From an uncultured Lachnospiraceae bacterium (GTDB lineage Bacteria; Bacillota; Clostridia; Lachnospirales; Lachnospiraceae): a stretch of 64,000 nucleotides of DNA. The position numbers were made by a program, and so were the translations under genes. This document shows, in pieces, positions 34,018-42,450 of this stretch; position 1 is the first letter of the stretch, and each line of letters opens with the position of its first letter. The notes beneath the pieces are model-generated. The model was not told the origin of the DNA, ran no database searches, and saw nothing but the letters and a program-made list of their open reading frames with translations. The stretch covers positions 62,001 through 126,000 of the forward strand of contig CALWPC010000046.1 in NCBI GenBank assembly GCA_944383325.1, read 5' to 3'.

Positions 34018-34641
34018 ATGCGTGAGATCAGAAGTAACATATCGGGCGTTTTGCTGTTTGTAGCTATTGGGTTTATTGCGCTTAGCATTCTATTGTTTGT
34101 CAATCCGATTGCGCTCAGTACGATTGTTTGTATCGTTGGGATCTTGTTGATTCTATATGGACTGTTTTGCATGTTCTCATATATTTATAATCATTCTTTT
34201 GTCGATATGAGGCGATTTGATTTCTCCATCGGCCTGTTGCTTGTGGTGACCGGAATCGGGTTTTTAATGCGTTATGAGCAGCTTGCCGCATGGCTTCCGC
34301 ACGTTTTGTCGGCAGCCGTCGTGATCAGCTGTATTGTCAAATTACAGACTGCTCTTGATTTGCACTATCTGAAAGATCCGCACTGGCATTTCTGTCTGAT
34401 TGTTTCGATTGTCATTTTGGTGTTTGCATGTATCAGCCTGTTCAGTGAACAGCCGTACATGGAAAACGGAAAAGTCAGCGCTTATATATGTACGCTGTTA
34501 CTTGTGGACGGCATCGTTGATCTGGTGACGAATATCTTATTGTTTTATCGTGTTCGCCGTTATTTTGAGGAGCATCCGCAGGATGGGCTTACCTCCGGAA
34601 ACGAACGCGCGTTGTCAGAACAGAACAAAGACCGGGAATGA
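34018..34641 (+). CDS. DUF308/HdeD-like integral membrane protein
   Basis: 207 residues, about six hydrophobic helices in pairs, starting SGVLLFVAIGFIALSILLFV and LLILYGLFCMFSYI, the repeat pattern of the HdeD/DUF308 group. Charged C-terminal tail (RRYFEEHPQDGLTSGNE). Function unknown; family members are linked to acid resistance in enterobacteria, which cannot be extended here. It starts three bases after miaB and is likely cotranscribed. Confidence 0.82.
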   Translation: MREIRSNISGVLLFVAIGFIALSILLFVNPIALSTIVCIVGILLILYGLFCMFSYIYNHSFVDMRRFDFSIGLLLVVTGIGFLMRYEQLAAWLPHVLSAAVVISCIVKLQTALDLHYLKDPHWHFCLIVSIVILVFACISLFSEQPYMENGKVSAYICTLLLVDGIVDLVTNILLFYRVRRYFEEHPQDGLTSGNERALSEQNKDRE

Positions 34642-34657
34642 CAAAGAGGACATACAA

Positions 34658-35908
34658 ATGGCGGGAAAGATGAAAATTTTGGTCGTTGGAGGCGGAGCAT
34701 CGGGAATGATGGCGGCTATTACAGCAGCCAGGTATGGTGCGGATGTCACCATTTTGGAACATAATGACCGATTGGGAAAGAAACTATTAGTTACCGGAAA
34801 TGGAAAATGTAATTTTACAAATTTAAAAATTAGCGCAGACTATTATTACTCAGACAGCAAGGACGAGCAAATTGATGCGGTTCTCTCACAGTGCGGGGTA
34901 CAGAATGTATTAGATCTTTTTTTAGAACTCGGCATTCTTCCAAAAGAGAAGCGGGGGATGATCTATCCGTACAGCGAGCAGGCTTCCGCAGTGTTGGATG
35001 TACTTCGTTTCCAAGTCGCGTCGATGAATATACGCGTGCGGTTGGAGGAACAGATTTCCTCCATCGCCTATAACGGAAAATTTTCGGTTACAACCAACCA
35101 CGAACATCTGACAACCGACCGGCTGATTTTGGCCTGTGGCTCCAAAGCTGCACCAAAGACCGGGTCCGACGGCAGCGGCTACGCTTATGCGCAGCAATTT
35201 GGCCACAGCATTGTCCCTGTAGTGCCTGCGCTTGTTCAGCTATATGGCGATCACAAAATGTTTCGGGAAGTGGCCGGCGTGCGATGCGACGCCAGTATAA
35301 CACTTTTAGTCAATGAGGAGGAATGCGCCTGCGAGCGGGGAGAGCTTCAGCTTACGGACTACGGTCTATCCGGGATACCGATTTTTCAGATCAGTCGGGT
35401 GGCTTCCAAAGCGCTTTATAGAAACAATCGTGTCCAGGCGTCGATTCATTTTTTGCCGGATTATACGCCGGATACGATTTTTCAACTACTGACAAAGCGC
35501 GCCGTACAGCACAGCGACTATACACTTGAACAATTGCTGATCGGAATTTTCCCCAAAAAGCTCGGGAATGCGCTCATTAAATCATTTGGTTGGTCCGTCA
35601 ATACGAAAGCGATGACCTGCAAAGCAAGCGAGTGGAAATCGTTTTCTGAATTTATCTGCAGCGTCAAAATTCCGATTGTTGGGACAAAGGGATTTGACTG
35701 CGGACAAGTCTGCGCCGGAGGCGTCAGTCTCCATGAGGTGTCCATGCATTCTCTCGAATCCAAATTGCAAAAGGGCTTGTATTTCGCAGGAGAAATCTTG
35801 GATGTGGACGGAATTTGCGGCGGATATAATCTGCATTGGGCATGGGCGAGCGGTATTACAGCCGGAAAACATGCGGCAAGCGATCATCCGATTGATACGT
35901 TGATTTAG
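34658..35908 (+). CDS. NAD(P)/FAD-dependent oxidoreductase (HI0933/BaiN-like flavoprotein)
   Basis: 416 residues. The dinucleotide motif VVGGGASGMMAAITAARYGA lies near residue 8, followed by the family block GRLGKKLLVTGNGKCNFTN-like DRLGKKLLVTGNGKCNFTN. The C-terminal GEILDVDGICGGYNLHWAWASG is the second diagnostic stretch (quoted in part). Related proteins include aminoacetone oxidase-type flavoproteins and BaiN, a bile-acid dehydroxylation enzyme; a bile-acid role cannot be assumed. ATG 34658 has AGAGGA seven bases upstream; an in-frame start at 34550 would overlap the previous gene. Confidence 0.9.
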   Translation: MAGKMKILVVGGGASGMMAAITAARYGADVTILEHNDRLGKKLLVTGNGKCNFTNLKISADYYYSDSKDEQIDAVLSQCGVQNVLDLFLELGILPKEKRGMIYPYSEQASAVLDVLRFQVASMNIRVRLEEQISSIAYNGKFSVTTNHEHLTTDRLILACGSKAAPKTGSDGSGYAYAQQFGHSIVPVVPALVQLYGDHKMFREVAGVRCDASITLLVNEEECACERGELQLTDYGLSGIPIFQISRVASKALYRNNRVQASIHFLPDYTPDTIFQLLTKRAVQHSDYTLEQLLIGIFPKKLGNALIKSFGWSVNTKAMTCKASEWKSFSEFICSVKIPIVGTKGFDCGQVCAGGVSLHEVSMHSLESKLQKGLYFAGEILDVDGICGGYNLHWAWASGITAGKHAASDHPIDTLI

Positions 35909-35959
35909 TCTGTCTTTCGCAGTAAAGGCTCATCCAAACCCGATGGGAAGGAAAAGAAC

Positions 35960-37612
35960 ATGATAAAGCTGAATCAAATCCGGCTTACTCCGGCACAATG
36001 TGTACATGAGGATAAGGAATGTACGCAGTTAAAGAAAAAAAGCGCAAGAATTTTAAACATTCCTATTACAGCCATACAGTCGCTGACCGTTATGCGAAAG
36101 GCATTGGATGCGCGTAAAAAACCGGATTTATTTTATACTTTTTCAGTAGCAGTCAGCCTGACAAAAGATCTGGAAAAGAAATTGCTGAGAAGACACGCGG
36201 ATAATCCAAATATTACGTCCTATACTCCGCCTTCCGCCTATATTTTGCCGGAAGGCAGGCAGGATTTGATGTGTCGTCCGGTTGTCGTCGGCATGGGACC
36301 CGCCGGTTTATTTTGCGCATATTATCTGGCGAAAGCCGGGTTTCGTCCGATCGTACTGGAACGCGGGGAAAGCGTCGATGAAAGGCGCCGGAAAGTGAAC
36401 CGGTTTTGGCAGAGCGGCATACTGGACCCGGAATGCAATGTGCAGTTTGGAGAAGGCGGAGCAGGCGCATTTTCCGACGGGAAACTAAATACATTGATAC
36501 GGGATCCGGACGGCATTGGCCACGAAGTATTGTCCTGCTTTGTTCAGCACGGGGCAAAACGCTCAATCATGTATGAAGCAAAACCGCATCTCGGCACAGA
36601 TGTGCTCTGCGATATTGTAAAAAATATACGGCATTCCCTGCTTCAGATGGGTGCCGAAATCCGCTTTCAGACGACAGTGGCAAGGCTGATTGTCAGAGAA
36701 GGGCGTCTGCAGGCAGTGAAGCTCAAAAGCGGGGAGACGATTAATACTCAAATTGCAGTTTTAGCCATAGGACACAGCGCGAGAGATCTGTTTTATACGC
36801 TTCACAGCGACGGATTTCAAATGGAGGCAAAGCCGTTTGCGGTTGGCGTGCGCGTACAGCATCTTCAAACAAACATCAATGAAAATCAATACGGCGCGCA
36901 TTGTCCCTACGACATGCCGCCTGCAGAATATAAATTGACAGCCAAGACACCGGATGACCGAGGAGTTTATACGTTTTGTATGTGTCCGGGCGGTTTTGTC
37001 GTCAATGCATCGAGTGAACCGCATCTGCTTGCCGTCAATGGAATGAGTTATTCGGACCGGGCGGGCGTGAATGCGAACAGCGCGGTTATCGTGACGGTCA
37101 GCCCCTCCGATGTCAGGAAATGGATGCATTGCCCTGAAGACCATCCAGACGCCGTCCTGGCAGGGGTGGAGTTCCAGCGGCTGCTTGAGCGCCGCGCATG
37201 GGAAGCCGGACAGGGACAAATTCCAATACAGCGGTTTGAAGATTTTTGCCGAAATCAGCCTTCTTCAGGTCCCGGAGCAATCCTGCCTGAAACCAAGGGC
37301 GCGGTACAATACACAAATATCAGGCCGGTATTTCCTCAGGAAATCGGCGATGCGCTCGCACATGGCATTCATGCGTTTGCAAAGAAAATGCACTGCTTTG
37401 ACGACGGCGACGCTCTGCTTGCCGCAGTAGAAAGCAGAACGTCCTCGCCGGTGCGGATCCTGCGCAATTCTGCGTTTGTCGGTTCTGCAGCCGGAGTATA
37501 CCCATGCGGGGAAGGCGCGGGTTATGCCGGCGGTATTTTATCAGCGGCGATCGACGGCATCAAAACAGCGCGGGCGATTGCTAAGATGTATCGGCCGCAG
37601 AAACAAACATAG
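35960..37612 (+). CDS. Uncharacterised FAD-dependent dehydrogenase (COG2509 type)
   Basis: 550 residues. A family-specific N-terminal domain of about 95 residues (RLTPAQCVHEDKE) precedes the Rossmann motif VVVGMGPAGLFCAYYLAKAG. Then follow ERGESVDERRRKVNRFW and NVQFGEGGAGAFSDGKLNT, characteristic of this family, and the C-terminal CGEGAGYAGGILSAAIDGI. Substrate unknown. Start ATG 35960 after GGGAAGGAAAAG. It is one of two FAD proteins in a row, and the patatin gene follows within 16 bases. Confidence 0.9.
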   Translation: MIKLNQIRLTPAQCVHEDKECTQLKKKSARILNIPITAIQSLTVMRKALDARKKPDLFYTFSVAVSLTKDLEKKLLRRHADNPNITSYTPPSAYILPEGRQDLMCRPVVVGMGPAGLFCAYYLAKAGFRPIVLERGESVDERRRKVNRFWQSGILDPECNVQFGEGGAGAFSDGKLNTLIRDPDGIGHEVLSCFVQHGAKRSIMYEAKPHLGTDVLCDIVKNIRHSLLQMGAEIRFQTTVARLIVREGRLQAVKLKSGETINTQIAVLAIGHSARDLFYTLHSDGFQMEAKPFAVGVRVQHLQTNINENQYGAHCPYDMPPAEYKLTAKTPDDRGVYTFCMCPGGFVVNASSEPHLLAVNGMSYSDRAGVNANSAVIVTVSPSDVRKWMHCPEDHPDAVLAGVEFQRLLERRAWEAGQGQIPIQRFEDFCRNQPSSGPGAILPETKGAVQYTNIRPVFPQEIGDALAHGIHAFAKKMHCFDDGDALLAAVESRTSSPVRILRNSAFVGSAAGVYPCGEGAGYAGGILSAAIDGIKTARAIAKMYRPQKQT

Positions 37613-37628
37613 AAAGGAAGTGATCGGT

Positions 37629-38525
37629 ATGCCAAGCGCAAATGCCGGTTTGATTTTAGAGGGCGGAGGAAACCGCGGTGTATTTACGGCGGGTGTTTTA
37701 CAATATTTTATGGAACGGCAATTAAATCTGCCTTATGTAATTGGGGTGTCTGCGGGAGCGTGCAATGCGGTGAACTATGTCTCCAATCAGCCGTTTCGAA
37801 GCCGCGAGTGTATGATCGATGCACAGCAGAAATATCCTTACACGGGCTTAAAACAATTTTTGAAACAGCGAACCGTATTTAATATGGATTTGTTGTTTGA
37901 TGACTTTCCAAACAAACTTGTCCCGTTCGATTATCAAACATTCTTTCAGTCGGACAAAACGTGTTATTTTGTAGCAACAAACTGCCTGACCGGTCAGGCC
38001 GAATACCTGGAGGAGCGAAAGAGCAAACAGCGCCTGATGGCAATCTGCCGCGCGTCGAGCAGCCTGCCGCTCATGGCGCATATGGTAGATGTAGACGGGA
38101 CGCCCATGTTAGACGGCGGAATGGCAGATTCGATTCCGATTTGCAGGGCGCTGCGCGACGGATATAAAAAAAATGTATTGATTCTCACGCGTCCAAAAGG
38201 ATACCGAAAAAAAACAAACAGTCGTTACAACCGTCTTGTACGTATTGCTTACCGGAATTATCCCAAGCTTGTCCGCACAACATTGCGCCGGCCGCTTGTA
38301 TACAACCGGACTTTGGAATTTATTGAGCACCACGAAGAAAAAGGCCATTTGTTTGTAATCCGGCCACAGATTCCGGTTGTCCGTTCCACGGAGACACAGA
38401 CGGACTTGCTGCAAAAATTTTATGATCACGGATATGAATACGCCAGACAAATTTATCCGGATCTTTGCAAGTATTTAAATATATCGGAGGATTTGCATGA
38501 ATCAGGAAAAAATAAACCGCATTAA
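37629..38525 (+). CDS. Patatin-like phospholipase
   Basis: 298 residues, cytoplasmic serine acyl hydrolase of the patatin/YjjU-like bacterial group. Oxyanion loop E11-GGGNRG17, nucleophile S41 in GVSAG and the second dyad residue D162 in DGGMADSIP are all present, so the catalytic dyad is complete. ATG 37629 follows AAGGAAGTGA; the open frame upstream overlaps the previous gene. It overlaps the DUF896 gene by 29 bases at its end. Natural substrate unknown; phospholipid deacylation is a family-based guess. Confidence 0.92.
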   Translation: MPSANAGLILEGGGNRGVFTAGVLQYFMERQLNLPYVIGVSAGACNAVNYVSNQPFRSRECMIDAQQKYPYTGLKQFLKQRTVFNMDLLFDDFPNKLVPFDYQTFFQSDKTCYFVATNCLTGQAEYLEERKSKQRLMAICRASSSLPLMAHMVDVDGTPMLDGGMADSIPICRALRDGYKKNVLILTRPKGYRKKTNSRYNRLVRIAYRNYPKLVRTTLRRPLVYNRTLEFIEHHEEKGHLFVIRPQIPVVRSTETQTDLLQKFYDHGYEYARQIYPDLCKYLNISEDLHESGKNKPH

Positions 38526-38718
38526 TGAGTTGGCCAAGAAAGCAAAGACCGGACCGCTGACGGAGATGGAAAAACAGGAGCAGGCAGCTCTGAGACAGGA
38601 GTATATTCAAAATGTGAGATCCAACCTGCGCAGTCAGCTTGATCAGATTTCTATTTTGGAGAAGGATGGAAGTATTACAGATTTAGGAAAAAAATATGGA
38701 CAAAACGCAGATACGTGA
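38497..38718 (+). CDS. DUF896 family protein (YnzC-like)
   Basis: 73 residues, helical: NRINELAKKAKTGPLTEMEK then EQAALRQEYIQNVR is the DUF896 signature. In Bacillus the SOS-induced YnzC belongs to this family, but function is unclear. ATG 38497 has GGAGG upstream, within the end of the patatin gene, and it overlaps the cyclo-ligase by 23 bases, so translation of the three is tightly packed. Confidence 0.9.
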   Translation: MNQEKINRINELAKKAKTGPLTEMEKQEQAALRQEYIQNVRSNLRSQLDQISILEKDGSITDLGKKYGQNADT

Positions 38719-39337
38719 TGTATTAAAAAAGAGACGCCGTCTGATCCCGAATCATTTGCATGCCCGTTGGTCCGGACAAATTGCCGCCCATGTGTTTTCG
38801 CTGCCGGAATATCAAAATGCGGAGGCGGTTCTGGCCTATTACCCAATCCGCAGTGAAGTAGATACCATTCCGATATTACAACACGCTCTGGACATGCAAA
38901 AAAAGCTCTATCTGCCATGCGTGCAGGGCGAGCAAATGGAATTTTACCGTGTAAACAATCTTCGCTCACTGGTCAGCGGCGCATTTTCCATTCCACAACC
39001 CGAAAAGAACGAAGATTGTTATGCGTGCGATACCCCTGCGGTAATGCTTGTTCCGGGCGTTGGATTTGATTTTTCCGGAAACCGGATTGGGTACGGCGCG
39101 GGTTACTATGACCGTTATTTTGCAGCCCATCAAAATGTGTTTTTGAAAATCGGTTTGGCATTCGAGTGTCAGTGTCTGCAACAGCTTGCTGCAGAACCTT
39201 TTGACATTCCGATGCAAATGCTCATCACAGAGAAAGGAATCAGGTATGGACGAGGAATTACAAAAGAAAAGCGAGAACAACCCGGAATCGGATGCTGCCC
39301 TGAAGGAATCCATGAAAACCATCAAGAGTATGAATGA
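38696..39337 (+). CDS. 5-formyltetrahydrofolate cyclo-ligase
   Basis: Converts 5-formyl-THF to 5,10-methenyl-THF with ATP, returning a storage folate to the pool used by folD and fhs. 213 residues. The basic N-terminus (LKKRRRLIP) and the ATP/folate-binding GYGAGYYDRYF motif are present, as is LVPGVGFD. The family normally ends soon after a TEKG motif; here about 28 more residues follow, low in conservation, and they overlap the next gene by 92 bases. Start ATG 38696 with AGGAAAA upstream inside the DUF896 gene. Confidence 0.93.
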   Translation: MDKTQIRDVLKKRRRLIPNHLHARWSGQIAAHVFSLPEYQNAEAVLAYYPIRSEVDTIPILQHALDMQKKLYLPCVQGEQMEFYRVNNLRSLVSGAFSIPQPEKNEDCYACDTPAVMLVPGVGFDFSGNRIGYGAGYYDRYFAAHQNVFLKIGLAFECQCLQQLAAEPFDIPMQMLITEKGIRYGRGITKEKREQPGIGCCPEGIHENHQEYE

Positions 39338-39620
39338 ACGGAAGAAAAAACAACAGCAGGAAGAACAAAGGCAAAAAATTCATCCTCTGATCAAAGTGCT
39401 GCTCATCGTTGCCGCTCTCGTCATCAGTTTCATTTTTCGGGATATTAATTTTATCGAAGAAGGCGGCAAATGGATGAGAAAAATTTTATCCTGGCCGCTT
39501 GAACAGAATCAAGAAGAAGAGGAGACATTATACACCATGCCTCCCGAAGTGACGCCATTACCCGAAGATGACGGCGCCGAAGAACAACAAAGCGAAACAC
39601 CGACTGAATCTGCAGAGTAA
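39246..39620 (+). CDS. Small single-pass membrane protein, unknown function
   Basis: 124 residues: acidic/basic helical N-terminus (about 1-45, with KKKQQQEEQRQK), one membrane helix (about 47-63, VLLIVAALVISFIF) and an acidic, proline- and glutamate-rich tail. No known domain. ATG 39246 lies 92 bases inside the cyclo-ligase gene, with GAAAGGAATCAGG upstream. The long overlap is unusual, but the hydrophobic segment and codon pattern suggest a real gene. It is the last gene before a strong promoter at 39641. Confidence 0.7.
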   Translation: MDEELQKKSENNPESDAALKESMKTIKSMNERKKKQQQEEQRQKIHPLIKVLLIVAALVISFIFRDINFIEEGGKWMRKILSWPLEQNQEEEETLYTMPPEVTPLPEDDGAEEQQSETPTESAE

Positions 39621-39640
39621 GTTTCTTTTACACCTTTTAC

Positions 39641-39670
39641 TTGACAGATAACAGATACCATATCTATAAT
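39641..39670 (+). promoter_or_regulatory. Consensus promoter before rsmD
   Basis: Perfect TTGACA (39641-39646) and perfect TATAAT (39665-39670) with an 18-base spacer, 62 bases upstream of rsmD. This should drive rsmD-coaD and the coiled-coil gene. Confidence 0.8.
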
Positions 39671-39732
39671 AGGTTTAAATACTGACCACTACATCATGGG
39701 ATTTCAGGTCATAAAAAAAGAGAGGTGCGGCC

Positions 39733-40317
39733 ATGAGAGTGATTGCCGGAAGCGCGAAAAGCCTGCCTTTGAAATGTGTGCCAGGCATGACGGTCAGGCC
39801 GACGACCGACCGAATTAAGGAAACGCTGTTTAATATGCTGATGCCCCATTTGCCCGGCTGCCGTTTTTTAGATTTATTTGCCGGAAGCGGAGCGATTGGA
39901 ATTGAAGCGTTGAGCAGAGGCGCAGCTTGCTGTGTATTTGTTGAAAAATCGGCCAAGGCGGCAGAATGTATTAAACAAAATCTTGCGTTTACGCATTTGT
40001 CGGACCGCGCCCGGTTAGTCGTCTCAGACGTATCTGCAGCGCTCGGCTCCGTTCTTGCCGCAGAACCGCCATTTGATCTGATCTTTCTGGATCCGCCTTA
40101 CAACATGAATCTGGAGAAAGCCGTGCTTTCTTCCCTGGCGTCTTCCGCGCTTGTTGCGGAAAATACGATTATTATTGTAGAGTGTTCGAATGATACCGAT
40201 TTTTCGTATGTAGAAGATCTTGGGTTTGATATTCTTCGCAAAAAAAAGTATAAAACCAATACGCACCTGATGCTTGGGAAGGCGGATGAGAAAAAAGAAA
40301 GAGGAGTTTCATTATGA
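39733..40317 (+). CDS. rsmD: 16S rRNA (guanine-966 N2)-methyltransferase
   Basis: 194 residues, SAM-dependent. [14 protein letters not shown] and [16 protein letters not shown] form the family N-terminus, [20 protein letters not shown] is the SAM loop, and FLDPPYN the catalytic DPPY-type motif. GAGAGGTG precedes the ATG. The stop overlaps the coaD start as ATGA, a conserved pairing in Firmicutes (ylbH-ylbI in Bacillus). Confidence 0.96.
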   Translation: MRVIAGSAKSLPLKCVPGMTVRPTTDRIKETLFNMLMPHLPGCRFLDLFAGSGAIGIEALSRGAACCVFVEKSAKAAECIKQNLAFTHLSDRARLVVSDVSAALGSVLAAEPPFDLIFLDPPYNMNLEKAVLSSLASSALVAENTIIIVECSNDTDFSYVEDLGFDILRKKKYKTNTHLMLGKADEKKERGVSL

Positions 40318-40796
40318 CAAGAGCCATTTATCCGGGCAGCTTTGATCCGGTGACATTCGGCCATCTGGATATTATTCGCCGGTCGGCGAAAATTGTAGAC
40401 GAACTGATTGTCGGAGTTTTAAATAATACATCCAAAGTGTCATTATTCTCAGTCAGCGAGCGCGAAGAGATGCTAAAAGAAGTAACCCGATCACTTCCCA
40501 ACGTGACTATCGCTTCGTTTTCTGGCTTGTTAGTAGATTTTGCCAGACGGGAGCGTGCGACGGTAATCGTAAGAGGCCTGAGGGCAATCACCGATTTTGA
40601 CTATGAACTTCAGATGGCACAGACAAATCACATTCTCGATGAGGACATTGACACGTTATTTTTTACGACAGGATTGGAATACGCCTATTTAAGCTCTTCC
40701 ACGGTAAAGGAAGTTGCTGCTTTCGGCGGTGATATTCGCAAATTTGTACCAGACATTGTAGTAAAGAATATGAAACACAAATTTCAAATCACATAA
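40314..40796 (+). CDS. coaD: Phosphopantetheine adenylyltransferase
   Basis: Fourth step of coenzyme A synthesis: 4'-phosphopantetheine plus ATP to dephospho-CoA. 160 residues, the usual length. Nucleotidyl-transferase motif [16 protein letters not shown] (T/HxGH) at residue 6 on, [13 protein letters not shown], and the C-terminal SSSTVKEVA motif. It overlaps rsmD by four bases. Confidence 0.97.
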   Translation: MTRAIYPGSFDPVTFGHLDIIRRSAKIVDELIVGVLNNTSKVSLFSVSEREEMLKEVTRSLPNVTIASFSGLLVDFARRERATVIVRGLRAITDFDYELQMAQTNHILDEDIDTLFFTTGLEYAYLSSSTVKEVAAFGGDIRKFVPDIVVKNMKHKFQIT

Positions 40797-40808
40797 GGAG
40801 GAACCGCA

Positions 40809-41450
40809 ATGAGCGCAAGCAGAATTGAGCAGATTATTGATGAGATTGAGGAATATATTGGAAGCTGTAAGTACCAACCGCTATCCACGACAAAAATTGT
40901 GGTGAACCGTGAAGAAATTGAAGATTTACTGAGAGAACTGCGCATGAAAACGCCGGAGGAAGTAAAGCGCTATCAGAAGATTATTGCAAACAAAGATGCA
41001 ATTTTGGCCGATGCAGAAGAAAAAGCAACACAAATGTTGGAACAGGCGAAAGCGACGACCGACGAGATGTTAAGCGAACATGAGATTATGCAGCAGGCCT
41101 ATGCCCAGGCAAATCAGATCGTCAGCGAGGCAACCGAACAGGCAAACGAAATTTTAACTCAGGCCACGCAACAGGCCAATGAGATCCGCACCGGTTCGAT
41201 TACATACACCGACGATATGTTAAGCACACTACAAACGATTATCGGCAACACCATTGACAGCGCCGGCGCGAAATATGGCAATCTTTTAAAAACGCTCCAG
41301 GATTGCTACGATGTGGTCAGCAACAATCGGGAAGAGCTCCATCCGACAGATGTTTCTAATTTGGATGAGGAGAGCGGAATCGAGGAGCCGGCCCGCGCTG
41401 CACGCAGAAGTGAATATAACATTGACCCTGAACTGGATAATATCGACTAA
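40809..41450 (+). CDS. Coiled-coil protein, ATP synthase B/V-ATPase H-like annotation group
   Basis: 213 residues, almost entirely helical. Coiled coil from about residue 50 to 140 with heptad-like repeats rich in Ala, Gln and Glu (EQANEILTQATQQANEI), then an acidic tail. No membrane helix or enzymatic motif. Proteins like this next to coaD are often labelled ATPase or DivIVA-like, which reflects coiled-coil similarity rather than function. Start ATG 40809 after AAGGAGG. Its stop codon touches the stop codon of the convergent ylbJ with no gap. Confidence 0.8.
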   Translation: MSASRIEQIIDEIEEYIGSCKYQPLSTTKIVVNREEIEDLLRELRMKTPEEVKRYQKIIANKDAILADAEEKATQMLEQAKATTDEMLSEHEIMQQAYAQANQIVSEATEQANEILTQATQQANEIRTGSITYTDDMLSTLQTIIGNTIDSAGAKYGNLLKTLQDCYDVVSNNREELHPTDVSNLDEESGIEEPARAARRSEYNIDPELDNID

Positions 41451-42377
41451 TTAAAGATACAAAAATAACAGGGCTGCCATAAAAGCGAGAGCGCCCTGGA
41501 TCAGTTTCCAAATGGTATAATCGGCAATGGAGAGGCCGCTGTCTCTGCACATTCCGGCGGTCTGCGCGATACAGGACAGTCCTCCAAATGCGGTCGCTCC
41601 CAAAATCAATGCGGTAGTCATTTCTGCTTCCGGGAGTTTTGAAAGCGCGGCAAGTCCCGTTGTGATTTCGAGAAAACCGGCCAGAACTGCCCGCAAAGTG
41701 GTAACAGTTGGAAGAAGAACTGTTACCATTTTTATGATCACAGAAAACAGAACCAGATAACCGCAAAGCCGGATCATTGCCTCAAAACTGTCGATAATGG
41801 CATCGCCGACTGTGCGGTCTGGAATATCCGTATCATTTGTAGGGTGACTGAAATCAGCAGATGACTTGTAACCCATTTTTCTGCGCAATTTCCACTGCCC
41901 TAGCAGTGCGGTGAGCAAAGCCGGACCGTAAATACAGGTCAGAAAAAAACGAAGAGGAATCCGGTTTCCAAGAATCGTCTGCGCCACGTATACCAATAGA
42001 AACCCCGGACTGGCATTATTGCTGAAACGAAGCAGATACTGTCCCTCCAGATGCGACAGCCGGCGGTTTTGTACCAATGTAGCGATCATTTTGGCGCCGA
42101 GAGGATAACCGCAAAGAAATCCGGTAAGAATACAGTAACAACCCTCGCCGCTGATACAAAAAAGTTTTTTGGACAGCGGAGTCACATAGCGATTCAATAA
42201 TAAAGCGGCGTGTCTCCCCATGAGAACACCCGTCAGAATCATAAACGGAAACAAAGACGGCAGCATTGTCTGAAACCAGAGTACAAGTCCGTCCTCCGCA
42301 CCGCTTAACGCTTCCTGCGGAAAACGGATCATCAAAATGAGCAGGAGAGCGCAGCCGGCTTCAAGAAAATAGCGCAT
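41451..42377 (-). CDS. ylbJ: Sporulation integral membrane protein YlbJ (nucleoside-recognition/Gate domain)
   Basis: 308 residues, about eight membrane helices with Gate-type motifs (LPSLFPFMILTGVLMGRH, GFLCGYPLGAKMIA, FSNNASPGFLL). In Bacillus, YlbJ is needed for spore cortex formation, and the order rsmD-coaD-ylbJ is conserved, although here ylbJ runs the other way. The ATG at 42377 on the minus strand has GGGAG upstream. Presence supports a spore-forming ancestry. Substrate unknown. Confidence 0.85.
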   Translation of the reverse strand: MRYFLEAGCALLLILMIRFPQEALSGAEDGLVLWFQTMLPSLFPFMILTGVLMGRHAALLLNRYVTPLSKKLFCISGEGCYCILTGFLCGYPLGAKMIATLVQNRRLSHLEGQYLLRFSNNASPGFLLVYVAQTILGNRIPLRFFLTCIYGPALLTALLGQWKLRRKMGYKSSADFSHPTNDTDIPDRTVGDAIIDSFEAMIRLCGYLVLFSVIIKMVTVLLPTVTTLRAVLAGFLEITTGLAALSKLPEAEMTTALILGATAFGGLSCIAQTAGMCRDSGLSIADYTIWKLIQGALAFMAALLFLYL

Positions 42378-42450
42378 ATCAGTCTCCCGTGCAGAGTGTT
42401 GTTAGATTGTATGCGATTCCAAAAGCAATTTAGAACGGAGGTCAATGTCA

